Positions 17,953 to 27,299 of a stretch of DNA of 64,000 bases are shown one piece after another. The stretch is from contig OZ241377.1 in NCBI GenBank assembly GCA_965200615.1, forward strand, positions 3,968,001-4,032,000, written 5' to 3'. The notes under the pieces were generated by a model, which saw nothing but the letters and a program-made list of their open reading frames with translations, did not search any database and had not been told where the DNA came from. Numbering within the stretch: the first letter of the stretch is position 1; every line of letters begins with the position of its first letter. This stretch comes from Bin5 sp965200615. GTDB lineage: Bacteria > Chloroflexota > Anaerolineae > Caldilineales > Caldilineaceae. Made by a program: the position numbers and the translations under genes.

Positions 17953-19302
17953 TTAAACACCCGGCACATAGACCGCCAGCTCTTCTACACGGCTGGCAAT
18001 GGCATCAAGCGTCGCCTGTGCGTCCGCCTTCTCGATGCCGTAGATCGAGTCAAGGGCAGGCTGCACTTCGCGGTGCACGCCGATCCAGTCGCCCGATACC
18101 GGCTCCGGCCTGCCGTATTCGAACGCGTCCAACATGATCTGCGCGTTCGGCGGCAGTACGTCGGCCATCGTCTCCAACAGGCTCTCGGCTACAACCTTCA
18201 GGGAAGGCACGTTCAGACCGGTGGCCTCCACCCAGTGGCGGAAGGCGTTCTCGCCGCCGAGGAACTTCATCCACTGCCACGCCTCGTCCGGATTCTCGGT
18301 GCCGCTGTAGAGGCTGTGGCCCGCTGAAGCGACGCGCGTGGTGCGCGTGTCGCCCTCATCAACCGGGAAATGGGCGATGTCCCACTCGAACTCCGAGCTC
18401 ATCACATTGGAAAAGACGGAGAACTGCGGGAACATGCCGATCCGGCCCGTCGTGAAGAGGTCGCCCGTGCTGAAGCCGCCGGCCTCGGTGACCGTGGCCG
18501 GCACATGGATGCCGCCATCCCGGTGCCAGTCCTGGATCTCCACGACCTGCGAAAGCGACGGCTCCTGGTTCATCGTGAACTTGGTGCGGTCCTCGCTCAG
18601 CACGTCGCCGCCCTTCTGCCACATCTTGATCCAGGTGTTTCGGTTGCGGTGCCAGTCCGCGGTTCCGTAGATGCGATCGGCCCCCTCGCCCTGGGTCATC
18701 ATCGTGGCGCACTCCACGAAGTCCCCCCAGGTCCAGCTGTCGGAAGGCCGCGGCATGCCTGCGGCATCGAAAAACTCGGCGTTGTAGATGATGACCGTGC
18801 TCGTCGTCTCGCGCGGGAACCCGATCTGCCTGCCCTCGTACTGAAAGTCCTTGTATGCGGCCAGCAGGAAATCGTCGCCGCTGATGTCGTCGTCGGCGTC
18901 GATGAACGGATTGACGTCCAGCTGGATATTGCGCACGGCCTGGCCCGAGTTGGTGTAGCTGTGCGCCCAGTAGGAATCGGGAGCGTCGCCAGCCGCGATC
19001 AGGGTCAGGAGCTTGGTCTGGATCTGAATGGCGCCGCCCGGCTCCCAAATCGGATCGATTGTAATGTCTGTGTTGGCCGCCTGGAAGTCCTCTATCAGCG
19101 GCTCATAGCGCAGGAAAGCGACTTCGCCGCCCCCTTGCGTCAGAAACGATACGGCAGTCGGCTCCGCCATTGCGGCATCACCACCGGCGTCGCCCCCGGC
19201 CGGGGCGGCCACCGGCATACAAGCCGCCAGCGCGGTCGCGCCGACACCAAGGGCGGAAAGGCGCAGAAAACTGCGTCGAGAAACGGAAACCTGGTCTTTC
19301 AT
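17953..19302 (-). CDS. Extracellular solute-binding protein, family 1, Tat-type lipoprotein
   Basis: The N-terminus has a twin-arginine motif (SRRSFLRL, residues 8-15) and a lipobox ALAAC with lipidated Cys28, then an acidic, glycine-rich linker; export by Tat and anchoring to the outer face of the membrane follow. The rest (449 residues) has the two-lobe layout of sugar-binding proteins, with many tryptophans and aspartates. It leads the operon to 13297. AAGGAGATTG precedes the start. The imported molecule is unknown; the catabolic genes suggest a sugar-linked or carboxylated compound. Confidence 0.92.
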   Translation of the reverse strand: MKDQVSVSRRSFLRLSALGVGATALAACMPVAAPAGGDAGGDAAMAEPTAVSFLTQGGGEVAFLRYEPLIEDFQAANTDITIDPIWEPGGAIQIQTKLLTLIAAGDAPDSYWAHSYTNSGQAVRNIQLDVNPFIDADDDISGDDFLLAAYKDFQYEGRQIGFPRETTSTVIIYNAEFFDAAGMPRPSDSWTWGDFVECATMMTQGEGADRIYGTADWHRNRNTWIKMWQKGGDVLSEDRTKFTMNQEPSLSQVVEIQDWHRDGGIHVPATVTEAGGFSTGDLFTTGRIGMFPQFSVFSNVMSSEFEWDIAHFPVDEGDTRTTRVASAGHSLYSGTENPDEAWQWMKFLGGENAFRHWVEATGLNVPSLKVVAESLLETMADVLPPNAQIMLDAFEYGRPEPVSGDWIGVHREVQPALDSIYGIEKADAQATLDAIASRVEELAVYVPGV

Positions 19303-19495
19303 CTTGCAATCTCCTTTGCTACTGTAAATCGACTCAATGTGGGGTATGCCAAATGTCGCCTGACAGGGCGAATGTTAGCACAAGCCCAGCCGCAGCGCTA
19401 ACGTACCTCGACTGCTGAAAAGGCCCCCGGAATCGCAACCCTCCCAAACGCTCAATAGCTCTACTGCGGGCACGAGAGCGAGGGCAGGAAACGGG

Positions 19496-20434
19496 TCAGC
19501 CCAAGGAAATGACGCCTTTCAGGTAGGAGGCGTCTCCCGCCAGGATTTCTTCCATCAGCGATGGGTATCCGCCGAGGGGTGCGGTATGGGTCACGAGCGG
19601 CCGCAGGTCGAAGACGCCGGCGTCGATGAGCTTGATTGCGGGTGGGAAGGTGTTGCGGAGTTTCGAAGAGGGAGACGAGTTTACGATTGTGAAACCGCCC
19701 AGGTGCCAGTGAGACGGGTCGAAGTAGGCCTTCTGCCCTTTGATCCAACCGAAGAGGTTGATGCGCCCGCTGTTCCTGACGATATTTGCCGAAAGATCGA
19801 GGCCGCCCTGGCTGCCGGACGCATCGACAACGACGTCGATGCCGCGGGCCTTGAGGTCTGCGGCCAGGTCGTCCGTGTCGTGCTGTGAGATGTCGATTGT
19901 CTCTTGTGCGCCCTGGTGTCGAGCCAGTTCCAGTCTGGCTTCGACGATGTCGAGGACGATGAGTTCTCCGACGGGCATGTGCAGGAGGCCCTGCAGGAGT
20001 AGCTGGCCCATGAAACCGGCACCGATCAGGGCGACGGTTTCGCCTGCGTTCAGGTTGGTGTGGTCGAGACCGGTGACGGCACAGGAGACCGGTTCCACGA
20101 TCCAGTGTTCGTCGGCCAGGTCAGAATCCGGGATTGGATATACTCTTTCGCCAGACAGGTTGCGAACCGTGGCGAAGCCCCCGCCGGCCACTCTGTCGCC
20201 CTCTTTGAATCCGGTCACCCCGGGCCCGATCTTTGAAACGTAACCAACGCCCTCGTGGCCTGGGGGCGCCATTGGGATCATGGCTGAGCCCAGCTTGGCG
20301 GTCACGACGTCCCAGGAACAGATGCCGCAGGCCCCTCCCGTCAGCTGGATTTCGCCCTCTCCGGGGTCGCCGACTTCTGTTACGAAGAGCTCGATGCTGC
20401 CATCGTCAAGGTATCGCAGTGTTTTGCTTTCCAT
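19496..20434 (-). CDS. Zinc-type alcohol dehydrogenase (MDR family), short form
   Basis: The 312-residue protein keeps catalytic zinc residues Cys39 (GACGICSWD) and His60-Glu61 (GHEGVG), and a Rossmann loop GAGFMG. The structural-zinc lobe with four cysteines is missing, making it shorter than typical polyol dehydrogenases. AAGGATG precedes the start. It likely oxidises a sugar or polyol with NAD(P)+. It lies 193 bp upstream of the binding-protein operon on the same strand; joint transcription is possible but not shown. Confidence 0.85.
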   Translation of the reverse strand: MESKTLRYLDDGSIELFVTEVGDPGEGEIQLTGGACGICSWDVVTAKLGSAMIPMAPPGHEGVGYVSKIGPGVTGFKEGDRVAGGGFATVRNLSGERVYPIPDSDLADEHWIVEPVSCAVTGLDHTNLNAGETVALIGAGFMGQLLLQGLLHMPVGELIVLDIVEARLELARHQGAQETIDISQHDTDDLAADLKARGIDVVVDASGSQGGLDLSANIVRNSGRINLFGWIKGQKAYFDPSHWHLGGFTIVNSSPSSKLRNTFPPAIKLIDAGVFDLRPLVTHTAPLGGYPSLMEEILAGDASYLKGVISLG

Positions 20435-20857
20435 ATCGGCATCCTTGCTGGTGAATGAAGAGCGGGCAGGCCGTCTGGACCACGGTCAGGTCGGGTGGGG
20501 CATTGGAGGGCATCTTAACATAGTGTGGGGCGGTTGTGCAGGTGTCCGGATCGGGATTGGCGAACTGCAGTGGTCAGTGGTTAGTGGCTGCGGCGATTGA
20601 TTGGGGATAGGCGTGAAGAGGAGAGAGACGTCTTGTGTGGCGCAGTTTGGATTGCGACTGGCCTGAGGCTTGGTAGATGCGTTTTCAGTTTTTGGTTTTC
20701 AGGTAACTGCGCTGTGCGGGGAGAACAGCTTTCTTTGAAAGTTTGCATATTTCAGGACAAGCTCGTATGATCCTGATCAGGCTGTTTTGTCCCACATAAA
20801 CCCAGGTCGCGTAGCCCTATACCCCGCGAGCCAACAAGAAGACAGGGAAATACAACG
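20435..20857. other. Intergenic region between divergent genes
   Basis: The 423 bp hold no credible gene. They contain the start-side sequence of the MDR gene (minus) and the promoter at 20743-20771 (plus). Between about 20500 and 20740 nothing is recognisable. Confidence 0.6.
20743..20771 (+). promoter_or_regulatory. Sigma70-type promoter for the 20858-25862 cluster
   Basis: TTGCAT (20743-20748), a 17-bp spacer, TATGAT (20766-20771). It is followed at once by a perfect 10-bp palindrome CCTGATCAGG (20772-20781), a possible repressor site at the transcription start. Confidence 0.65.
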
Positions 20858-21700
20858 ATGCAATTGGGATTCAGTACCTGGGGCATGCCGTCAGTTCCTA
20901 TCGACGCCATTGTTCGCCACCTTGCCGGTCTCGGATTTGACGGCGTCGAGCTCACCGTTCTCTCCCATCACACAACCGCACTGGAAAGGCTGGACAAGGA
21001 CGAACGCAGCCGCATCCTGAAGCTGCTGCAGGACAGCGGCCTCAAGCTGCCTGCCATTGCCGGCCACGTCAGCTTGATGGATGAGGACAGCGCCAGCCAC
21101 GCCGCCAATCTTGAACGGCTCAAAGAGACGATGGACCTTGCGCTCGACTGGGCGTCTGAGGACGGGCCGCCGGTCGTGGATACAACTGCCGGCGGCAAAC
21201 CCGAAGATTGGGACAGCAGGTTGGGCATGCTGGTCGAGCGGATTCAGGAAGCGGCGGAATACGGAGAGAAGACAGGGGTCACGATTGCCATCGAGCCGCA
21301 TGTCGGCTCCGTTATCGACACACCCGATCGAATGCTTGAGGTGATCAAGGCGGTCGATTCCCGTGCTGTCGGCGTCAACTTCGACATCAGCCATTTCAAT
21401 GTGATGGGAATCGGCATCGAAGAGTCGGTCGCCGCAATGGCCCCCCACGCACGCCACACGCACGTCAAGGACGAACGCGGCACGGCACCCGACTTCGAGT
21501 TCCTCGTCCCAGGTGAAGGCGAATTCGATTATGTAGCCTATCTGAAGGCGATGCAACGCCACGGATACACCGGCTTCATCACCGCCGAGATCAGCAACAT
21601 GGTGCAGCGGCGGACCCCCTACTACCCCCTGGCCGTCGCGACCGAGACTTACAACACTTTGGCCCAGGCCTTCGTCGACGCCGGCATTGAACGCAACTGA
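20858..21700 (+). CDS. Sugar phosphate isomerase/epimerase (xylose isomerase-like TIM barrel)
   Basis: The 280-residue protein starts MQLGFSTWGMP, typical of this family. Metal-site residues appear in IAIEPHVG (Glu), NFDISHF (Asp, His), HVKDERG (His) and TAEIS (Glu). Such enzymes isomerise keto sugars or inositol derivatives (IolE/IolH-like). It is the first gene of a five-gene plus-strand cluster with SDR, Gfo/Idh and PhyH genes. Specific substrate unknown. Confidence 0.88.
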   Translation: MQLGFSTWGMPSVPIDAIVRHLAGLGFDGVELTVLSHHTTALERLDKDERSRILKLLQDSGLKLPAIAGHVSLMDEDSASHAANLERLKETMDLALDWASEDGPPVVDTTAGGKPEDWDSRLGMLVERIQEAAEYGEKTGVTIAIEPHVGSVIDTPDRMLEVIKAVDSRAVGVNFDISHFNVMGIGIEESVAAMAPHARHTHVKDERGTAPDFEFLVPGEGEFDYVAYLKAMQRHGYTGFITAEISNMVQRRTPYYPLAVATETYNTLAQAFVDAGIERN

Positions 21701-21727
21701 ACGAGGATCTGTGAAGTTGAGGCAACA

Positions 21728-22513
21728 ATGAATAAGGAGACAGCTGTGTCTGATGATGTAAGTTTCGATCTGAGTGGCAAGGTCATGACTGTCACCGGCG
21801 CCGGCAAGGGTATCGGCAAATCGATTGCCGAAGCGGCAGCCCGCTACGGCGCCACCCTGGCGCTTGGCAGCCGCACGGTCAGTGAGAGTGAAGAGACTGC
21901 CCAGATGTGCCGTGACCTCGGCGTGCAGGCTGAGGCATGGCATCTCGACGTGACCGATCTGGAGAGCATCGACCGCTTTGTCACCCAGACGTGGGAGAGA
22001 TTCGGCCGCATCGATTCGGTTGTCAACAACGCCGGCTACAACAGCCCGAAACCGGCCCTCGACTACACTGAAGAGGAGTTTGACTATATCTCGGACGTCA
22101 ACTTCAAGGGCGCCTTCTTCATGTCGACGGCCTGCGCCCGCCGCATGATCGACGCAGGCATCGAAGGAAGCGTAATCGCAATCAGCTCCCAGGTGGGCGT
22201 GGTCGGCGGCCCGCTGCGGTCGGTCTACGCCTCGGCCAAGGGCGCGGTGGGCCAGATGACCCGTTCCCTGGCGGTCGAATGGGCGCCCCACGGCATAACC
22301 GTCAACGCGGTTGCGCCGACATTTACGCGCACGCCGCTCCTGGAACAGGCGATCAAAAACCCCGATTTTGCCAAGAATCTGGAAAAGATCCCAATGGGAC
22401 GAATTGCGGAGCCGCATGAAATCGCCGGCGCGATCATCTACATGGCATCCGATGCCGCCCGCATGGTGACCGGCCAGGTGCTCGTCGTCGACGGCGGCTA
22501 TACATCTGTCTGA
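21728..22513 (+). CDS. Short-chain dehydrogenase/reductase
   Basis: A classical SDR of 261 residues: TGAGKGIG at 23-30, NNAG at 100-103, Ser153/154, and YASAK with Tyr167 and Lys171. It oxidises or reduces a hydroxyl/keto group with NAD(P). The start ATG at 21728 follows GAGG. It lies 27 bp downstream of the isomerase gene and probably shares its transcript. Confidence 0.93.
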   Translation: MNKETAVSDDVSFDLSGKVMTVTGAGKGIGKSIAEAAARYGATLALGSRTVSESEETAQMCRDLGVQAEAWHLDVTDLESIDRFVTQTWERFGRIDSVVNNAGYNSPKPALDYTEEEFDYISDVNFKGAFFMSTACARRMIDAGIEGSVIAISSQVGVVGGPLRSVYASAKGAVGQMTRSLAVEWAPHGITVNAVAPTFTRTPLLEQAIKNPDFAKNLEKIPMGRIAEPHEIAGAIIYMASDAARMVTGQVLVVDGGYTSV

Positions 22514-22631
22514 TACATATCTGAAACGCAGATCGATGCTGCTCTAACCAGAGTCGACTGGAAGGCAGTTGGCGCGGTCGCCGGACAGTGGCGGCCACAG
22601 TCCCGAAATCTTATTCGCTTCGGGAGAAAAC

Positions 22632-23756
22632 ATGGCAGACAAGCTACGCGCGGCGGTTATCGGCGCCGGCGGCATTTCCGCGAATCACATCCACGGCTAC
22701 CTCGCCTCGGGGCGCTACGAAGTCGTTGCCCTGGCCGACCTGAGCGCCGAGGCCATGGCGGAGAAGAACGAGCAGTTCGACATAGCCCCAGCCCACTACA
22801 CCGACGGCCGCGAGATGATGGAAAAGGAACGGCCCGACGTCGTTTCGATCTGCACCTGGCACAAGGGTCATGCCCCCTGGACGGTCGCCGCCGCGGCGTA
22901 TAAGCCCAGAGCGATTCTGTGCGAAAAGCCAATGGCGGACAGTGTTGGCGCCGCCGAACAGATGTTGATCGCTTGCAGACGAAATGACGTGAAGCTTGCC
23001 ATCGGCCACCAGCGCCGCTTCCTTCCCGCCTACACGCTGGCCAAGGAGTTGATCGCCTGCAATGCCATCGGGGACGTCAACCTGATACAGAGCCTGGGCG
23101 GCGCCGGCCTGCCCAACTACAGCTCCCATCAGACGGACATGTACCGCTACCTGCTGTCCGACGACGAGTGCGTCTGGGTGATGGGCAACATCGAGCGCAA
23201 GACCGACCAGCACGAGCGCGCTACCCGCATCGAGGACCGCGCCATGGCCGTATTTCAGTTCGCGGGCGGGCCGCGGGCGATGATCCTCAGCGATCTCATA
23301 CCAGATTACTACCAGGGCGCGCACATCTACGGGTCGGACGGCATGATCAGCATTACCACAGAGTTACTGAACATCTTGAACGCTAAGAGCGGCGGTCGCT
23401 GGGAGAAGCATGTGCCGGACGGCAAATTCTACACTGTGGAAGAGTTAGGCGACCGCTTCGAATGGCAGGAAGGCGGAGCCGCGCAGGCGGATGAACTGGC
23501 CGACTGGGTGGAGGGCAAGGTCGACGCGCACAGAGGGGAGGGTGAGCATGGATACAAGGCCTTGCAGATGGTTCATGCCGTCTACGAGTCGGCCCGCATG
23601 CATGAGAAGGTGGAGATGCCCCTCCAGACACGCGTCAATCCCCTCGATCTGATGGTGGAATCCGGGCACTTGACGCCGCAGCGTCCTGGCAAGTACGATA
23701 TACGCGCCTCGCATCTGCGAAACGATAATATGTTGGACGATACGCAAAACAGATAG
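22632..23756 (+). CDS. Gfo/Idh/MocA family oxidoreductase
   Basis: The ATG at 22632 follows GGGAGAAA; the open frame upstream is not protein-like. The 374-residue product has a GAGGIS nucleotide loop at 11-16 and CEKP (97-100), whose lysine is catalytic in inositol and glucose-fructose dehydrogenases. It is likely an NAD(P)-dependent sugar or cyclitol dehydrogenase. It is the third gene of the cluster begun at 20858. Confidence 0.9.
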   Translation: MADKLRAAVIGAGGISANHIHGYLASGRYEVVALADLSAEAMAEKNEQFDIAPAHYTDGREMMEKERPDVVSICTWHKGHAPWTVAAAAYKPRAILCEKPMADSVGAAEQMLIACRRNDVKLAIGHQRRFLPAYTLAKELIACNAIGDVNLIQSLGGAGLPNYSSHQTDMYRYLLSDDECVWVMGNIERKTDQHERATRIEDRAMAVFQFAGGPRAMILSDLIPDYYQGAHIYGSDGMISITTELLNILNAKSGGRWEKHVPDGKFYTVEELGDRFEWQEGGAAQADELADWVEGKVDAHRGEGEHGYKALQMVHAVYESARMHEKVEMPLQTRVNPLDLMVESGHLTPQRPGKYDIRASHLRNDNMLDDTQNR

Positions 23757-23804
23757 AAATTATCTTTATCCGTTCGATGGGAATGCATACAGGAGGGCAT
23801 GACC

Positions 23805-24773
23805 ATGAAACTCACGGCCGAACAACTTGAGCAATACGACGAAGAGGGCTACGTCATCGTTCGCGACGTTTTCGATCCTGAAAAGGACATCGATCCGGTT
23901 ATCGAAGAGTACAAGGGCGTGTTGGACAATCTGGCCCACGACCTGTATGACGCGGGGGAGACCAGTTCTCTCTACGAGGAACTTCCCTTTGCCGAGCGGC
24001 TGATCGCGATATACCAGGAAAGCGGCAAAGTTCATGCCCAATATTTCGACTTCTCGCTGCCGCAGGGGAACGTACAGCCTGACACGCCGTTCTGGGCAGG
24101 ACCGGCGGTCTTCGGCATGTTGACAAACGAGAGTCTTCTGGATTCCGTCGAGTCGATCCTTGGCGGCGAAATCTACTCCAACCCCGTGCAGCACGTCCGT
24201 CTCAAGCCGCCGGAGCATCTCACCCCAATCAACCAGGAGACCGGGCGCGTAATGCTCGGCAAAACGGTCGTTCACCAGGACCACGGCGTCGTGCGGCCGG
24301 AGGCCGACGAGACCCAGATGCTGACGGTCTGGTTCCCGCTCATGGACGTGAACGTGGAAAACGGCTGCCTCTGTGTCTGGCCGGGAAGTCACAAGCGAGG
24401 GCTGGTCGACCACTGTCCTACCAATCTCGGCCTCGCGGTTCCCGGCAAGCTCCTGGAAGGCAAAGCCCGGCCGATGATCATGAACAAGGGCGATGCCTTG
24501 CTCATGCACAAGCAGACGCTGCACGCTTCCTACTCCAATAACAGCGATACTATCCGCTGGAGCTTCGACATTCGTTACAACCCGACCGGACAACCGACGG
24601 GGCGGCCGGCCTTCCCGGGCTTTGTCGCGCGCAGCCGCAAGTACCCGGACACGGTCCTGCGCGAACCGGCCGCATGGGAGAGGCTCTGGCGCGATACGCG
24701 CGATCACATGGCGACAATCGAGGACGCCGGCAGCTTCAATCGCTGGACCGAAGACAATCCCGTTTGCGCCTGA
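23805..24773 (+). CDS. Phytanoyl-CoA dioxygenase (PhyH) family protein
   Basis: The ATG at 23805 is chosen because AGGAGG (23791-23796) lies 8 bases before it; the ATG at 23799 is too close. The 322-residue protein has the Fe(II)/2-oxoglutarate facial triad His157-x-Asp159 (VHQDHG) and distal His240, with Arg251 (TIRWSFD) suited to bind 2-oxoglutarate. PhyH proteins hydroxylate acyl-CoAs or many small molecules. Placed between two Gfo/Idh genes, it probably hydroxylates the same pathway's sugar-like compound, not a fatty acid. That role is inference. Confidence 0.9.
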   Translation: MKLTAEQLEQYDEEGYVIVRDVFDPEKDIDPVIEEYKGVLDNLAHDLYDAGETSSLYEELPFAERLIAIYQESGKVHAQYFDFSLPQGNVQPDTPFWAGPAVFGMLTNESLLDSVESILGGEIYSNPVQHVRLKPPEHLTPINQETGRVMLGKTVVHQDHGVVRPEADETQMLTVWFPLMDVNVENGCLCVWPGSHKRGLVDHCPTNLGLAVPGKLLEGKARPMIMNKGDALLMHKQTLHASYSNNSDTIRWSFDIRYNPTGQPTGRPAFPGFVARSRKYPDTVLREPAAWERLWRDTRDHMATIEDAGSFNRWTEDNPVCA

Positions 24774-24842
24774 CCCGAACGCAGGGCGGCTTTTCGAATA
24801 GCCGCATTTCCAAATGAATTCTCAGCCAAGAGAGGTCCGGCG

Positions 24843-25862
24843 ATGACCAACAGTTCAGGCGCGGCCCCACTCAGAATGGCCCAGTACGGGACGAAGCACG
24901 GGCACGCCGCGGGCAAGTTGCAGGCGATGCTCGACTCGCCCGACGTCGAGGTGGTCGGTCTCTTTGAACCGGACCAGGAGCGCCGCGCCGAATTGGGAGG
25001 AGACAGCGGCCCGTTCGGCCAGGTGCGCTGGTTCGACAGCGAAGAGGAACTCCTGTCCGACACCTCGATCGTTGCCGTGGCCTCCGAAGGCAAAAACGCT
25101 GAGAGCCTGCCCCAGACCGAAGCCATCATCGACGCCGGCAAGCATGTCTGGTACGACAAGCCGGCCGGCGAAGACTGGCCAGCCTGGCAGAGAGTCGTGG
25201 GCAAGGCCCAGGACCAGGGTCTGCTCATCCAGATGGGCTACATGTTCCGCTACCAGAACGGCTTCTGCCAGATCGCCGAGTGGGTATACAGCGGTCTGCT
25301 GGGCGACATCTATTGCACACGCGCCCATATGTCGACGAACGTCGATCCGAGCAGCCGCAGCGCGCTTGCGGTACATCAGGGCGGCATCTTCTTCGATCTT
25401 GGCGGGCACATGCTCGACCAGGTGGTGTACCTGATGGGCAGGCCGACACGGACAACCAGCTTCCTGCGCACAGACGGAGCAGGGCCAGAATGTACCGACA
25501 ACACCCTCGGTGTTCTCGAGTACGAGCGAGGGCTCGCCTTCGTTGACATCGCGGCGATGGAACCAAAACCAATGGCCCGACGCTTCGAGGTCTACGGCAC
25601 AAAAGGCAGCGCGATCCTGCTCGATCCCTTTGAGCCTCCGTATGCCATCAGACTGTGCCTGGAAGAGGCCGACGAGGGATACAGTGCCGGAGCCCAGATC
25701 GTCCCGGTCCCAACACAGAGCCGGCAGCAGACCTACGAGGAAGAATTGGTGGCATTCGCGGCAACCCTGCGCGGCCAGCAGGCCCCGGACCGCTCACCCG
25801 AACACGAACTCCTTGTACAGGAGACCCTCCTGCGGCTGACTGGCAGGATCGCGGACGGGTAG
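24843..25862 (+). CDS. Gfo/Idh/MocA family oxidoreductase
   Basis: The 339-residue product is only distantly similar to the paralogue at 22632. The nucleotide loop is altered (YGTKHGHAAG at about 15-24) and the catalytic motif reads DKPAG (around 106) instead of EKP, keeping the lysine. GAGAGG precedes the ATG. It is the last gene of the cluster. It may act as a dehydrogenase or a non-redox relative (Gfo/Idh folds include glycosidases and hydratases). Confidence 0.88.
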   Translation: MTNSSGAAPLRMAQYGTKHGHAAGKLQAMLDSPDVEVVGLFEPDQERRAELGGDSGPFGQVRWFDSEEELLSDTSIVAVASEGKNAESLPQTEAIIDAGKHVWYDKPAGEDWPAWQRVVGKAQDQGLLIQMGYMFRYQNGFCQIAEWVYSGLLGDIYCTRAHMSTNVDPSSRSALAVHQGGIFFDLGGHMLDQVVYLMGRPTRTTSFLRTDGAGPECTDNTLGVLEYERGLAFVDIAAMEPKPMARRFEVYGTKGSAILLDPFEPPYAIRLCLEEADEGYSAGAQIVPVPTQSRQQTYEEELVAFAATLRGQQAPDRSPEHELLVQETLLRLTGRIADG

Positions 25863-25917
25863 CAGGCCTATCCTACGCCGAATCAGTCGCCACAACCTCT
25901 TTGCTCGAAGGTAGTCT

Positions 25918-27279
25918 CTACGCCCGTGCGTGGCGCAGGCGAATGGAGATGTAGATCCTCTGTGAGCGCCGCCACAGCCAGAAGTTACGGACAACAGAAC
26001 CGGTGTTGAAGGCTGCCACTGCAATGAAGACGCCGGGAACGCCGCAGAGAACGACACCGCTTTCCCCGCACGGCCGCCCTCCCAGCAAGCTCCCAAATGT
26101 CAGCAGTGCAGTGACCGTTGCCAGCGATAACGCATCCGCCTCGGTGATTCTCCGCGTTCGCTGACTGTTGATCAGGGTACCCTGAAACAGACTGGAAAGC
26201 GCTGTCAGCGCCGGCAAGGGAATCACCAGCCACAGCGAGAGCCTGGCCTGCTGCAACAGCTCCGGCGGAAGCGCTGCAATCCGGTTAAACCAGAGATCGC
26301 CAAGCGGTGTAATGGCCAGCGCCAGCGGGACTGCCGCCAGGGACAGGCCCAGCCACCACGTGAATCTTCTCAACAGCTCGATCGACCCTGGCCGGTCCAA
26401 CAGCACGATGACCGACTCTACGAAGGCGTAGGCCGCGCTGTTCATCATGAGCAGCACACCGTATAGGACGGGCCAGAGCGCGAGCGAGCTGAGGGAATCG
26501 GGCATGCGGCTGAGGCTTGCGCTGACCAGCGGCTGCAACAGGATTTGCATGAAAGTCGTAAGCACCAGCGGAAGATAGAAGCGCAGGAACCTTCGCCAGG
26601 TCAAGGGCGGATCACCCGGAATCGCCGACAGCAGATTCTTGCGTACGACAGGCCTCACGCGCAGCGTCGCGTAGACGGCCTCGAATACGACGCCCGTTGA
26701 AATGGCGGTACTGGCGACGATGACACCGTCCCAATTTAGCAACCCGAAGAGTACAAGGGCCAGGACCACCTCGAGGATGAGCCGCATCACGGTCCCCAAC
26801 GATACGGCGCTCGTCTGGTCGCAGCGAATCAGTACTCCGTACTGGAAGCGCCTTATTGCCAGGCTCGGGACGAACGGGAGCATAATCCGAACACCGCTGC
26901 GGACAGGCTCGGCCAGATCCGCCGGCGCCGAAATCAGGCCAAAAACAACGAGGTCAAAAACCGGAGTAAAGGCGAGGAGAAAGTGGGCCGCCGTCAATCC
27001 GACACTAAGCCAGATAACGTAGCGGCGGCCTTGCCGGTAAGAGGCTCTGTCTCTGCTCAGCGCGGTGGACGCGGCCAGCGTGGAGATGGAAGGGGCGGAA
27101 AGAACCAGAACGAGCGAGAACGCCAGACCCCAGGCCGCAAGCTGGACCTTGGGATCAATGCTGCGGGCCACGACCGCCGCCAGGATCGGCTGTTCCACGG
27201 TGATCATGAACCAGCTCAACGCCAGCGGCCACCAAGTCCTGAGGATGCCACGCGTGGAAAGTCGGGGCGCCGGGGTCAT
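25918..27279 (-). CDS. Multi-pass membrane protein of MATE-like type, possibly ANKH-like
   Basis: The start is taken at the ATG at 27279, 20 bp after the preceding MDR gene. The 453-residue product has about twelve hydrophobic segments. The segment SWFMITVEQPILAAVVAR and the following lysine/proline stretch recall bacterial homologues of the progressive ankylosis protein within the MATE/MOP flippase superfamily. It would move a small solute or lipid-linked molecule across the membrane. Fold assignment is moderate; substrate unknown. Confidence 0.6.
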   Translation of the reverse strand: MTPAPRLSTRGILRTWWPLALSWFMITVEQPILAAVVARSIDPKVQLAAWGLAFSLVLVLSAPSISTLAASTALSRDRASYRQGRRYVIWLSVGLTAAHFLLAFTPVFDLVVFGLISAPADLAEPVRSGVRIMLPFVPSLAIRRFQYGVLIRCDQTSAVSLGTVMRLILEVVLALVLFGLLNWDGVIVASTAISTGVVFEAVYATLRVRPVVRKNLLSAIPGDPPLTWRRFLRFYLPLVLTTFMQILLQPLVSASLSRMPDSLSSLALWPVLYGVLLMMNSAAYAFVESVIVLLDRPGSIELLRRFTWWLGLSLAAVPLALAITPLGDLWFNRIAALPPELLQQARLSLWLVIPLPALTALSSLFQGTLINSQRTRRITEADALSLATVTALLTFGSLLGGRPCGESGVVLCGVPGVFIAVAAFNTGSVVRNFWLWRRSQRIYISIRLRHARA

Positions 27280-27299
27280 TGCAGAAATGGAGGCGTTGG

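Noticed and set aside
20435..20742. Possible small gene or riboswitch in the 423-bp spacer
   Set aside because: Short frames lack ribosome-binding sites and no conserved aptamer pattern is visible.
20891..22417. 508-residue minus-strand open frame
   Set aside because: Antisense to the isomerase and SDR genes, both of which carry catalytic motifs.
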